A stretch of DNA of 9,023 bases from Bdellovibrionales bacterium. GTDB taxonomy: Bacteria; Bdellovibrionota_G; JALEGL01; JAGRAY01. The notes beneath the pieces were generated by a model. It saw only the letters and a list, made by a program, of their open reading frames with translations, searched no databases and was not told the DNA's origin. The number at the start of each line of letters is the position of its first letter. Position 1 is the stretch's first letter. The stretch spans positions 1-9,023 of the forward strand of contig JAGRAY010000064.1 of NCBI GenBank assembly GCA_020434375.1, in the 5' to 3' direction. The position numbers and the translations under genes are program-made. Shown piece by piece: positions 1 through 7,018 of this stretch.

Positions 1-1836
1 CAAGCACGTTCAGGTTTTCTCAAGACAAGTCGCGATTTTTTGAAGATGGCTCCCAATTCGAAAAGAGCAGGGGATATTCAATATACAATTGCGAGTATCT
101 ACTATGATCAAAACGACTGGGAAGATGCCATCAAAAGTTTTGAGTTTTTTATCGGCCGATATCCTAACCATTCAAAGATTGCAGAGGCTGCCAGGCTTTT
201 ACTGGATTCATACAATATGAAAGATGATACCGGTGGTATGGTAGCAGCGGGTAAGAGAATGCTAAGCAGTGGTCGCTTTAGAAATCCTGCGCTGCTTCGC
301 GAAGTTCGAGATATTATTTCGAAGGCCGAATTTAAAAACCTCGAAGAGGCTCTTACAGAAAAAGGAGAGATATCCAATGTTGCAAGCGGTTTTTTCCAAT
401 TGTCTAGACAGTACAAAGGCACTGAAGCAGGCGAGAAGGCACTTTACAATGCATTTGTTTCTGCAAGAAAGGCCAATCAGCCTTCACAAATGATTGCAGC
501 AGCCGAACAACTTCGAAAAGATTATCCTCGTTCAAAGTTGCTTGAGGAGCTTTTACCAATGGTAAGCCAAACAATGCTGGAAGTTGGACTATTTAATGAT
601 GGTGCATCTGCGGCTGAAAAATTTAACCAAAGTTTTCCGCAGAGTGAGGTCGCAGGTGACTTGCTGGTTCATGCGGGCAAAGTGAGAGCTGCACTTGGTC
701 AATATCGTCAAGCAAGCCAAGACTTTGAAACCGCCGCAAAACGAGCACGCGGAGGAAAATCGGCAAGCGTTTTGGAGTCCTATGCGATGGCTATGAATCA
801 ATCTGAACAATGGCAAGGGCTCGAACGTGCAGCGGCTCTATGGAGAAACGCGGATTCATCTAATGCTCAAGCCTATGCATTGATGGCCCGTGCCCAATTT
901 AGACAAGGAAAGCTTGCTCAGGCTCAAAGAACAGCCCAAGCCGGAAAATCTAAAGTGAATAGTCTTTCGGGGCTAGAGCGAGCTGAAGCAGCAGCAGAAC
1001 TTTCATACTTAGAGGTCGCTCCTGCCTATCAGAGATATATGTCTATTCAAGTTCCAAGAGGTAATGCGCGTGCCGAAGAACAAGCAACAGCTGTAAAAAG
1101 CAAGCTATTAGCCTCATTAGAAAAAGCTTACACACAAATCGCAGGGATGGGTAGCGGTCCTTGGGCCATTGCTGCGCTTTCCAAAGTTGCACATGCCTAT
1201 AATGATTTTGCGAAATTTTTGTCGCAAACCTCGATGCCCGCTGGATTGTCTGGAGGACAAGCCGCACAGTATAGGCAGGCTATCATGTCAAAGGTTTCGG
1301 AAATTCAACAAAATGCTCGAAATCTTTACCAAACCTGTCAGCAAAGAGCTCATCAATTGCATTTATATACACATGAAGCTCTTGAGTGCTCGTATCAAAA
1401 GCAAATTCCATATCCGGGGCCTCAGCGAGGTAGTGGTTCAGCAGCAGCATCGCAGTCTAATTTTCAGAGTTTAGTCCGAACATTGGTGAAAAATCCAAAA
1501 GATATTTCAGCACTCAACAATATGGCGCGAATCTATCTGGGTGCAGGTCGCTTTTCTTCTGCATTTTTAGCTCTCTCACGGGCCATTGAAATCGATGCCA
1601 ATAATGCAGAGGCTTTAAACCTCATGGGCGTCGTTCTACAAAAGCTTAACAAAGATGAAGATGCCTATGCTAGCTACGAAAAAGCATTAAGGGCCAATGG
1701 TTCGCTCCCTCAGGCGCTTGCAAATATAGCAAACCTTTGCAAAAAACATCGAGATCAGGCTTGTTACCAGCAGGCAGCATCTCGAGTCAATCAAGGGCAA
1801 TTAAATGGAGTTCCCCCTAGCGATATTTATAGGTGA
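1..1836 (+). CDS. TPR-repeat protein, 5' end outside the window
   Basis: The frame is open from base 1 to the TGA at 1834-1836 (611 visible residues), with no convincing start, so the gene begins upstream. A TTG at 40-42 is inside continuous coding sequence. Helical tetratricopeptide-like repeats are visible near residues 24-58, where an Ala/Tyr-rich helix pair ends in a RYPNHS turn. Two clear canonical TPRs lie near residues 502-535 and 536-569. The middle is Ala/Gln/Lys-rich and helical and reads as degenerate repeats. The only cysteines are four near the C-terminus, in a CX16C and a CX7C arrangement, which would suit disulfides in a periplasmic protein. TPR scaffolds usually mediate protein-protein contacts; large ones belong to envelope or gliding-motility machinery (GltD/GltE type), but I cannot assign this one. 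It converges on crtO with a 16-bp gap and is probably not functionally linked to the carotenoid genes. Confidence 0.88.
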   Translation, partial: QARSGFLKTSRDFLKMAPNSKRAGDIQYTIASIYYDQNDWEDAIKSFEFFIGRYPNHSKIAEAARLLLDSYNMKDDTGGMVAAGKRMLSSGRFRNPALLREVRDIISKAEFKNLEEALTEKGEISNVASGFFQLSRQYKGTEAGEKALYNAFVSARKANQPSQMIAAAEQLRKDYPRSKLLEELLPMVSQTMLEVGLFNDGASAAEKFNQSFPQSEVAGDLLVHAGKVRAALGQYRQASQDFETAAKRARGGKSASVLESYAMAMNQSEQWQGLERAAALWRNADSSNAQAYALMARAQFRQGKLAQAQRTAQAGKSKVNSLSGLERAEAAAELSYLEVAPAYQRYMSIQVPRGNARAEEQATAVKSKLLASLEKAYTQIAGMGSGPWAIAALSKVAHAYNDFAKFLSQTSMPAGLSGGQAAQYRQAIMSKVSEIQQNARNLYQTCQQRAHQLHLYTHEALECSYQKQIPYPGPQRGSGSAAASQSNFQSLVRTLVKNPKDISALNNMARIYLGAGRFSSAFLALSRAIEIDANNAEALNLMGVVLQKLNKDEDAYASYEKALRANGSLPQALANIANLCKKHRDQACYQQAASRVNQGQLNGVPPSDIYR

Positions 1837-1852
1837 TCAAGAGAGATTTTAT

Positions 1853-2350
1853 TTAAAACAATGAATCTTTTTTATAGTTGCGCGCCAATAAGACATTTTG
1901 TATTCGAAGTCGATTATAGCGTTGCACCAAAATAGGTGGAACATTGGATAAGATCCCATAGCTCAACATTATGTAAAAAGCCCAGGGAGGATTCCAAATC
2001 ATAAAAATAGGTGAGCAAAATAACATCACCCAATGAGATCCTTCACCTCTTCGTGTTTCGAGCATGAATTTTTGTAGATAGTTGTTTGATGAACTCTTCA
2101 ATTGTTTTTTAGGAAATCCACTTGAAAACCAAGACGCGCCGTCGGGAAGTAGCGTTTTCCATCGATTGATATGTAGAATTTTCCAAAACTTTCGGCTTCT
2201 TTCCCAAGGGAGCCATTCGCACCAGACCAAGGAAGATTTAAAGTATTTCCTTGGAAGACGAGTAAATATTGCACCAAGAGACAATTGTATGAAAGGCCAT
2301 GCGAGGATATTCAAAGCGATAATCCAAGCAGTGCTAAGGCTAAGAAACAT
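1853..2350 (-). CDS. crtO: Glycosyl-4,4'-diaponeurosporenoate acyltransferase (staphylococcal CrtO type)
   Basis: Predicted last step of staphyloxanthin-type synthesis: transfer of a fatty acyl chain to the sugar of the C30 carotenoid glycosyl ester, at the membrane. Translation from the ATG at 2350-2348 gives 165 residues, the length I recall for S. aureus CrtO. Family-like signatures are WKTLLPDGA (64-72), ETRRGEGSHW (98-107) and QRYNRLR (143-149). Hydrophobic segments near 5-27 and 107-140 suit an integral membrane protein. A start 22 codons upstream (2416) is possible, but it lies deep inside crtQ and its extra residues are not hydrophobic family sequence. The chosen ATG has a GGAGAGG Shine-Dalgarno. 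The gene overlaps the 3' end of crtQ by 11 bp, indicating co-transcription and probable translational coupling. This CrtO is unrelated to the cyanobacterial beta-carotene ketolase of the same name. The function is assigned from motifs and context. Confidence 0.85.
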   Translation of the reverse strand: MFLSLSTAWIIALNILAWPFIQLSLGAIFTRLPRKYFKSSLVWCEWLPWERSRKFWKILHINRWKTLLPDGASWFSSGFPKKQLKSSSNNYLQKFMLETRRGEGSHWVMLFCSPIFMIWNPPWAFYIMLSYGILSNVPPILVQRYNRLRIQNVLLARNYKKDSLF

Positions 2351-3419
2351 GTCGGCCTCTCCACGATGTACGGATGCCGAGCAATTTTTGGAATACGCCA
2401 ATAAAAAATAGAGCATGAAAATAAGTTAGAGAAAGGGGATACAAAACGGCTGATAAAAATGAGTAGTTTCCAATGCGCCGTTGAATATAAAAAAGTTGAA
2501 TTGCTAAGATTGCATAAATTAGAGGCAAAAGAAACAGTGTGGTGGAAGAATTAGATCTTACGAATAAAGCAATGGTGGAGTAACCAATGGCACTAAGCCC
2601 TGATAACCATACAATGACTATACCCAGAGTTTTGGGTGAGGTTTGGTGAGCTCCCGACGAAAAACCTTTGAGCCAACTTTCATGCATTTGAGCCGCACCA
2701 TCAGGAAACATTCTCATTGTAAACCGTCCTCTACCCAAAAATGCGTGAGTATGAATACCCTGTTTTCTAAGTTGATCAGCTAGATAGAAATTCTCTAGCA
2801 CACGACCGGAAACATTTTTATGAGATGCCTTATCGAAGTAGGTTGATGTTGATATTAAAAGACATTGTCCAAAGAGTTTTTGAGGGGGATCCATAACGCC
2901 AATAGCCATGACAAGATTAAAAAACGAAGACCACTGTTCGTAGGAACGTTTCATTTCATGATAGGGTAAAAAAGATATCACACTTGTTTCTGCTGAATTT
3001 AAAGGAAACATGGGTTTTGCTGCATTTGACTCGAAAGTACAGTCGGCATCTAAAAATAGTAACCACGGAGTTTTTGCGTGTTTTGCGCCTTGAAAACATG
3101 CCCAAGTCTTTCCGGTCCATCCATCTGGAAGAGATGAACTCTCGATGAGCGTTGCATTAGACCGTTTGGCAATTATTTTTGTGTTGTCTTTCGAATGATC
3201 ATCAACAACTATAATTTCTCCAAAGGTATGTTTTATAAGTTGCAAAGAGGATAGGAGCTTTTCAAGATTGTTTTCTTCATTGCGTGCAGGAATAACAACC
3301 GAGATATTCTCCAACGAGACGTGTTCAATAGATAGTGCGTCTGGAGTTTTGAGTTGCCAAAAAATTCGCCATCCAATCGCGAAAGATACTAAACCCATGA
3401 GTCCAACGACCAGTTGCAC
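2340..3419 (-). CDS. crtQ: 4,4'-diaponeurosporenoate glycosyltransferase (family 2, CrtQ type)
   Basis: Predicted to transfer a sugar from a nucleotide sugar to the carboxyl group of the C30 carotenoic acid, at the inner face of the membrane. The GT-A (GT2) fold is visible: VVIPARNEEN (41-50), the VVDDHSKDNT loop (71-80), GWTGKTWAC (100-108) and a DAD metal-binding motif (124-126). Features I recall from S. aureus CrtQ follow: a PYHEMKRSYEQ stretch near 152-162, an FRMYxxG-like FTMRMFPDG (233-241), a W-K-SSGA segment (249-257) and YIQRRIG (311-317). There is one N-terminal membrane segment (2-20) and about three C-terminal ones (264-287, 295-313, 322-345). The frame begins after a stop at 3434-3432. 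The first candidate start is GTG at 3419; ATG at 3398 (352 residues) is an alternative, and neither has a strong Shine-Dalgarno. It is followed by crtO and divergent from crtN. Confidence 0.87.
   Translation of the reverse strand: MQLVVGLMGLVSFAIGWRIFWQLKTPDALSIEHVSLENISVVIPARNEENNLEKLLSSLQLIKHTFGEIIVVDDHSKDNTKIIAKRSNATLIESSSLPDGWTGKTWACFQGAKHAKTPWLLFLDADCTFESNAAKPMFPLNSAETSVISFLPYHEMKRSYEQWSSFFNLVMAIGVMDPPQKLFGQCLLISTSTYFDKASHKNVSGRVLENFYLADQLRKQGIHTHAFLGRGRFTMRMFPDGAAQMHESWLKGFSSGAHQTSPKTLGIVIVWLSGLSAIGYSTIALFVRSNSSTTLFLLPLIYAILAIQLFYIQRRIGNYSFLSAVLYPLSLTYFHALFFIGVFQKLLGIRTSWRGRHVS
2356..2362 (-). promoter_or_regulatory. Ribosome binding site that decides the crtO start
   Basis: On the - strand GGAGAGG ends five bases before the ATG at 2350-2348, with the GGAG core eight bases away. 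It lies inside the end of crtQ. It supports the 165-residue CrtO over the 187-residue reading. Confidence 0.65.
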
Positions 3420-3497
3420 AGTGTAGTCGTATCATATTCACTTTGAATTTTCTTTTTTAATTATGCTTTTTACGATATTCCCATTGAGGAAAACATC
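3420..3497. promoter_or_regulatory. Divergent intergenic region between crtQ-crtO and crtN-crtP
   Basis: These 78 AT-rich bases must hold the control signals for both arms of the carotenoid locus, unless either arm is read from elsewhere. On the - strand there is a plausible sigma70-type promoter. Its -10 is TATGAT (3436-3431, five of six matches to TATAAT), with TTAAAA about 18 bases upstream. Its transcript would start close to the GTG at 3419, which would favour the crtQ ATG at 3398 or a very short leader. On the + strand I find only fragments (TTGAAT at 3443-3448, TACGAT at 3471-3476) with poor spacing, so no crtN promoter is called. No clear operator palindrome was recognised. Confidence 0.4.
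3486..3490 (+). promoter_or_regulatory. Ribosome binding site of crtN
   Basis: GAGGA lies seven bases before the ATG at 3498, a good Shine-Dalgarno with ideal spacing. It fixes the crtN start. Confidence 0.7.
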
Positions 3498-5006
3498 ATG
3501 AAAAAGCATATTGTAATAATAGGTTCTGGCCCTGGAGGGGCAGCTGCAGCGATGATTTTGGCACATCGAGGATTTGAAGTATCTTTGTTTGAAAAGAACA
3601 GCACGGTTGGAGGACGAAATTCAGCAATGTCGATCGATGGCTATAAGTTCGATGTTGGGCCAACGTTTCTGATGATGAAATTTCTGCTGGATACTATTTT
3701 TGAAGAGGCTGGTTCGCGTTCTGACGATTACTTAAAATTCTTAAAACTTGAACCTATGTATGAGCTCAAAACGAAACTTGGTTCTCTTAAGCCATCAAAT
3801 GATCACCAAAAGACAAAACTTCAGATCGAAGCGATGTTTCCAGGAAAGTCAAAAGGCTTTGATGAGTTTATGAGGTTTGAAAAAAAAAGATTTAGTAAGA
3901 TTATCCCATGCCTTCAACGAGATTACTCCTCTGTTAAATCCATGATGTCGCTCAAGTTATTTGCTTCTGCGCCATATTTATCGCTTACCCAATCTGTTTT
4001 CAACGTTCTGAAGGGTTATTTCAAAGATGATGACCTTGCTCTTCTATTTTCTTTTCAAAGTAAATATCTTGGGATGTCCGCATGGGATTGCCCAGGAGGG
4101 TTCTCGATGCTTTCTTATATCGAGCACGCATATGGCATTTACCACACTATTGGAGGCCTAAGTGAAATTTCAGAAGCAATGATACGCGTGGCAAAAGAGA
4201 AAGGCGCGACTATTCATTTGAATACAGCCGTCAAAAAAATCTTGCTAGATGGAAAGACTGTCAAGGGAGTTGAACTTGCAAACGGCGAAAAAATTGATTG
4301 CGACGCAGCCTTTGTGAATGCAGATTTTGCTCATGCCATGACCACACTCGTAGATGAAGGTCGCTTAAAAAAATACACAAGAAAGAAACTTGAAGAAAAA
4401 AAATATAGTTGCTCTACCTTTATGATCCATCTTGGCCTAGACAAGATTTTTCCAAGTGAGTTTCATACGATTGTTTTTGCCGATGATTATAAAACTAATG
4501 TTTCTGACATTTTTAAAACCAATACGCTTTCTTGGGATACATCATTTTATGTTAGAAATGCCAGTACGAAAGATCCTACATTGGCTCCGAAAGGGCATTC
4601 AAGCTTGTATATCTTGGTACCAGTTCCGAACCTGGATGCATCCACTGACTGGAATCAAATTAAACGGCAATATCGGGATCATATTCTTGCTCTTGTTGAG
4701 CAAAAAATGGGATTTACAAATTTAAAGCAACATATCAAGGTTGAAAAAATAGTAACCCCAAAAACTTGGGAAGATCAGTTGTCAGTTTATAAAGGAGCAA
4801 CTTTTAATTTGGCTCATAATTTAGGTCAGATGGCTTATTGGAGACCTAGAAATAGATTTGAAGAACTTAACGGTTGTTTTCTGGTGGGTGGTGGAACGCA
4901 TCCTGGGAGTGGTTTGCCGACAATTTTGGAGTCCGCGCGTATTTCTTCGAACCTACTATGTAGAGATCTTGGAGTCTCATTTAAAACCAAAGAGCTAGAA
5001 ATATGA
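3498..5006 (+). CDS. crtN: C30 carotenoid desaturase (4,4'-diapophytoene/squalene desaturase, CrtN type)
   Basis: FAD-dependent desaturase of the CrtI/CrtN amine-oxidase-like superfamily. It is predicted to introduce conjugated double bonds into dehydrosqualene, or squalene, to give 4,4'-diaponeurosporene at the membrane. At 502 residues it has the CrtN length. The N-terminal dinucleotide-binding fold shows GSGPGG (9-14), the ribose-binding Glu32 and VGGR (37-40), followed by FDVGPT (51-56). The C-terminal FAD signature GGGTHPGSGLPT is at 464-475. A central block around YSCSTFMIHLGL, followed by an FADDY-containing stretch and a DPTLAPKGHSSLYIL block, matches what I recall of staphylococcal CrtN better than C40 CrtI. 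The start has a good Shine-Dalgarno. Its stop overlaps the crtP start (ATGA), so the two should be co-translated. A nine-adenine run lies at 3880-3888. Substrate choice, and whether it makes three or four desaturations, cannot be read from the sequence. Confidence 0.88.
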   Translation: MKKHIVIIGSGPGGAAAAMILAHRGFEVSLFEKNSTVGGRNSAMSIDGYKFDVGPTFLMMKFLLDTIFEEAGSRSDDYLKFLKLEPMYELKTKLGSLKPSNDHQKTKLQIEAMFPGKSKGFDEFMRFEKKRFSKIIPCLQRDYSSVKSMMSLKLFASAPYLSLTQSVFNVLKGYFKDDDLALLFSFQSKYLGMSAWDCPGGFSMLSYIEHAYGIYHTIGGLSEISEAMIRVAKEKGATIHLNTAVKKILLDGKTVKGVELANGEKIDCDAAFVNADFAHAMTTLVDEGRLKKYTRKKLEEKKYSCSTFMIHLGLDKIFPSEFHTIVFADDYKTNVSDIFKTNTLSWDTSFYVRNASTKDPTLAPKGHSSLYILVPVPNLDASTDWNQIKRQYRDHILALVEQKMGFTNLKQHIKVEKIVTPKTWEDQLSVYKGATFNLAHNLGQMAYWRPRNRFEELNGCFLVGGGTHPGSGLPTILESARISSNLLCRDLGVSFKTKELEI

Positions 5007-6496
5007 GTAAGAAAGTCGTTGTTATTGGAGGTGGCTTGGGTGGCTTATCATCTGCCATCGCACTTGCGTCAAAAGGCTTTAGCGTTCAAATTATCGAAAA
5101 GAATGAGCGCCTAGGAGGAAAGCTCAATGTTTTGAAGAAAGACGGATTTTCTTTCGATTTGGGACCTTCAATACTGACTCTTCCAAAATACTTCGAAGGG
5201 CTATTTGCCATGGCTGGGAAAAATATGAGTGACTACGTCACGATTGTTCCAGTTCGACCCCACTGGAGAAATTTTTTTGAAGATGGGACAGTTTTAGATT
5301 TGGGGCCAAATCTGAAAGACATGGAAAAAGAGATAGCCAAGTTGGGAGGAAATACCCAGAAGCATCTTTCGGAGCTAAAAGAATTTTTGGCTTATTCGCG
5401 AAAGCAATACGCTATTGTTGAGAGAGGATATTTTGCAAAGGGATTGGATAATCTATGGGACTTCTTAAAATTTTATGGGCTTTTCAACTTAGGCTTCCAA
5501 ATCGATCATAAAAGAAGAATGTCTCAGACCATTGAATCTTATTTTTCGGAGCCACATTTGAAAGATATCTTTGAGTATTTTATTAAGTATGTAGGCTCCT
5601 CAGCGCTGAAGGCTCCAGGGTTTATGAATTTAATGCCTACGATCCAAATGGACTATGACCTTTGGTATGTCAAAGGGGGGCTTTATAAGCTTGCTGAAGC
5701 GATCGAGACATTGACTCGAGAACTAGGGGTAGAAATTATCTTAAACTCCGAAGTGGTCTCTGTTGAGAAAAATGGGAAACGTATTTCGAGCGTGACGTTG
5801 AATTCTGGGCAGGTTATTTTTGCGGACTATGTTGTCTCGAATATGGAGGTCATCCCAACTTACCGTGACCTATTGAAAGAACCGAGTTCTTTTTTAAACA
5901 AGCTCCGACGATTTGAACCCGCATGTTCGGGGCTTGTTATGCATCTTGGCACAAAGAAAATATATTCCCAATTAGCACATCACAATTTCTTTTATTCAAA
6001 GGATCAACACAAGCACTTTCGATCCGTTTTTGACAAGAAGGAGCTTCCTAAAGACCCAACAATTTATTTGGTAGCTCCCACGCGTACCGACCCCTCTCAA
6101 GCACCGGAGGGCTATGATAACCTAAAGATATTGCCGCATATTCCCTACTTAGACGACGAAAATCCATACACCATACAAGACTATGAAAACTTGAGAGAGA
6201 TCGTACTAGATAAATTGGAACGCATGGGCTTGGATCAACTTAGAGACAATATCGTTTTTGAAGATTTTTGGACTCCCTTTGATATTCAAAAGAAATATTA
6301 TTCCAATAAGGGATCTATTTATGGCGTAGCCTCCGACTGGAAAAAAAACTATGGATTTAAGGCCCCTAAAAAATGTTCAAAGTATACCAATCTTTACTTC
6401 GTGGGTGGAAGTGTGAATCCTGGTGCAGGTATGCCTATGGTTGTTCTTTGTGGTCAGAACGTGGCGAATCAGATTGTTGCAAGCGATGTTCATTAG
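5003..6496 (+). CDS. crtP: 4,4'-diaponeurosporene oxygenase (CrtP type)
   Basis: Paralogue of CrtN, predicted to oxidise a terminal methyl of 4,4'-diaponeurosporene to the aldehyde. At 497 residues it matches the S. aureus CrtP length as I recall it. It has the FAD-binding GGGLGG (9-14), Glu32 and LGGK (37-40). The next motif is FDLGPSILTLP, where CrtN has a GPT. CrtP-like blocks include YFIKYVGSS, SNMEVIPTY, LAHHNFF, PTIYLV and LPHIPYL. The C-terminal signature is VGGSVNPGAGMPM (467-479), whose SVNPG replaces the THPG of desaturases and distinguishes CrtP from CrtN. The ATG overlaps the crtN stop by 4 bp. The last 62 bases overlap the 3' end of the oppositely oriented DUF2141 gene. An eight-adenine run sits at 6341-6348. 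This is the most confident assignment in the window. Confidence 0.92.
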   Translation: MSKKVVVIGGGLGGLSSAIALASKGFSVQIIEKNERLGGKLNVLKKDGFSFDLGPSILTLPKYFEGLFAMAGKNMSDYVTIVPVRPHWRNFFEDGTVLDLGPNLKDMEKEIAKLGGNTQKHLSELKEFLAYSRKQYAIVERGYFAKGLDNLWDFLKFYGLFNLGFQIDHKRRMSQTIESYFSEPHLKDIFEYFIKYVGSSALKAPGFMNLMPTIQMDYDLWYVKGGLYKLAEAIETLTRELGVEIILNSEVVSVEKNGKRISSVTLNSGQVIFADYVVSNMEVIPTYRDLLKEPSSFLNKLRRFEPACSGLVMHLGTKKIYSQLAHHNFFYSKDQHKHFRSVFDKKELPKDPTIYLVAPTRTDPSQAPEGYDNLKILPHIPYLDDENPYTIQDYENLREIVLDKLERMGLDQLRDNIVFEDFWTPFDIQKKYYSNKGSIYGVASDWKKNYGFKAPKKCSKYTNLYFVGGSVNPGAGMPMVVLCGQNVANQIVASDVH

Positions 6497-6962
6497 TCTT
6501 AAGGTGTTCTGGAAGTTTTGTTCCTTCTTTAACTGCGGGTCCAATTAAGATCAAAAGGTTTTTGATCTCTCGTTTGTCTAGTTTAAACAGTGTGTGTTTG
6601 TATTTTGGAGGTCCAAATTTTGCTCGAGCATTATTTGAGAAGCCATAATCTTCCTTTGGGAAAACACCTAAAATAGCATCGAGGTCCATATTGCTATTCT
6701 CGTCGTGAAAAACGGAGACGCTGTAAGTTCCGAAAGGTAAATTATCAAAACTCACTTTTGCTACTTTGTTTAAAATGGGAACGACCGCGTGTCTGAAAGG
6801 TTCTGTTTTTTTTAAAAAAGTTTTTTTTGTGTTGTGAACTGCGATAAGTGCCTGTCCAGTATCGTTTTTAAAGCCTGTCATAGTAATCGACAATGTTGAC
6901 TGTGCTACTGCATAGTTTAGTGAAAGAAAAAAAATGCTAAAGGATAGTACTATTTTGATCAT
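6435..6962 (-). CDS. Secreted DUF2141-domain protein within the carotenoid locus
   Basis: A 175-residue exported protein of unknown function. From the ATG at 6962-6960 it begins with a signal peptide: Lys3, a hydrophobic core at 4-15 and a probable signal peptidase I site after Ala20 (AVA|Q). A TTG 13 codons upstream would bury the signal peptide and is less likely. The mature part matches DUF2141: an FDNLPFGTYSVSVFHDEN stretch (72-89), an acidic DENSNMDLD loop (87-95) that could bind a metal, then GVFPKEDYGFSNNA (99-112) and FGPPKY. A beta-sandwich is expected. The C-terminal 20 or so residues are hydrophilic and are encoded antisense to the end of crtP. Lying between crtP and aldH, it may act with the carotenoid at the envelope, but no function should be asserted. 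A run of T8-A6-G-T8 (+ strand, 6806-6828) encodes a repeated KKT. Confidence 0.82.
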   Translation of the reverse strand: MIKIVLSFSIFFLSLNYAVAQSTLSITMTGFKNDTGQALIAVHNTKKTFLKKTEPFRHAVVPILNKVAKVSFDNLPFGTYSVSVFHDENSNMDLDAILGVFPKEDYGFSNNARAKFGPPKYKHTLFKLDKREIKNLLILIGPAVKEGTKLPEHLKTNEHRLQQSDSPRSDHKEQP

Positions 6963-7018
6963 CGCTTCGTGACGATACTTTATTTTTGTGTTTAATTCCA
7001 ACCGTGAAAACTTCTTTA
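6963..7018. promoter_or_regulatory. Divergent intergenic region between the DUF2141 gene and aldH
   Basis: These 56 bases separate two divergent starts. A possible + strand promoter for aldH is GTGACG (6969-6974), a 16-base spacer, then TTTAAT (6991-6996, five of six matches to the -10 consensus). Its transcript would start near 7003, just ahead of the ATG at 7019. No strong Shine-Dalgarno precedes aldH. Signals for the DUF2141 gene are not convincing. Confidence 0.3.

Noticed and set aside
40..42. TTG as the start of the TPR gene
   Set aside because: The frame continues open to base 1 with the same helical composition, so the gene starts outside the window.
2082..2411. + strand open frame of 109 codons
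   Set aside because: It is antisense to the recognisable crtO/crtQ coding sequence and shows no domain or Shine-Dalgarno.
2351..2416. Upstream 22-codon extension of crtO (187-residue reading)
   Set aside because: It lies deep inside crtQ, lacks family-like sequence, and the internal ATG has a strong Shine-Dalgarno and gives the expected 165 residues.
3498..6496. C40 phytoene desaturase (CrtI) pair
   Set aside because: The central blocks and the SVNPG signature fit CrtN/CrtP better, and the adjacent CrtQ/CrtO-type genes only make sense for a C30 acid. No crtB or cyclase gene is present.
6511..6524. GGAA/TTCC hairpin just after crtP as its terminator
   Set aside because: The stem is only four base pairs with a weak T-rich tail, and it lies inside the DUF2141 gene.
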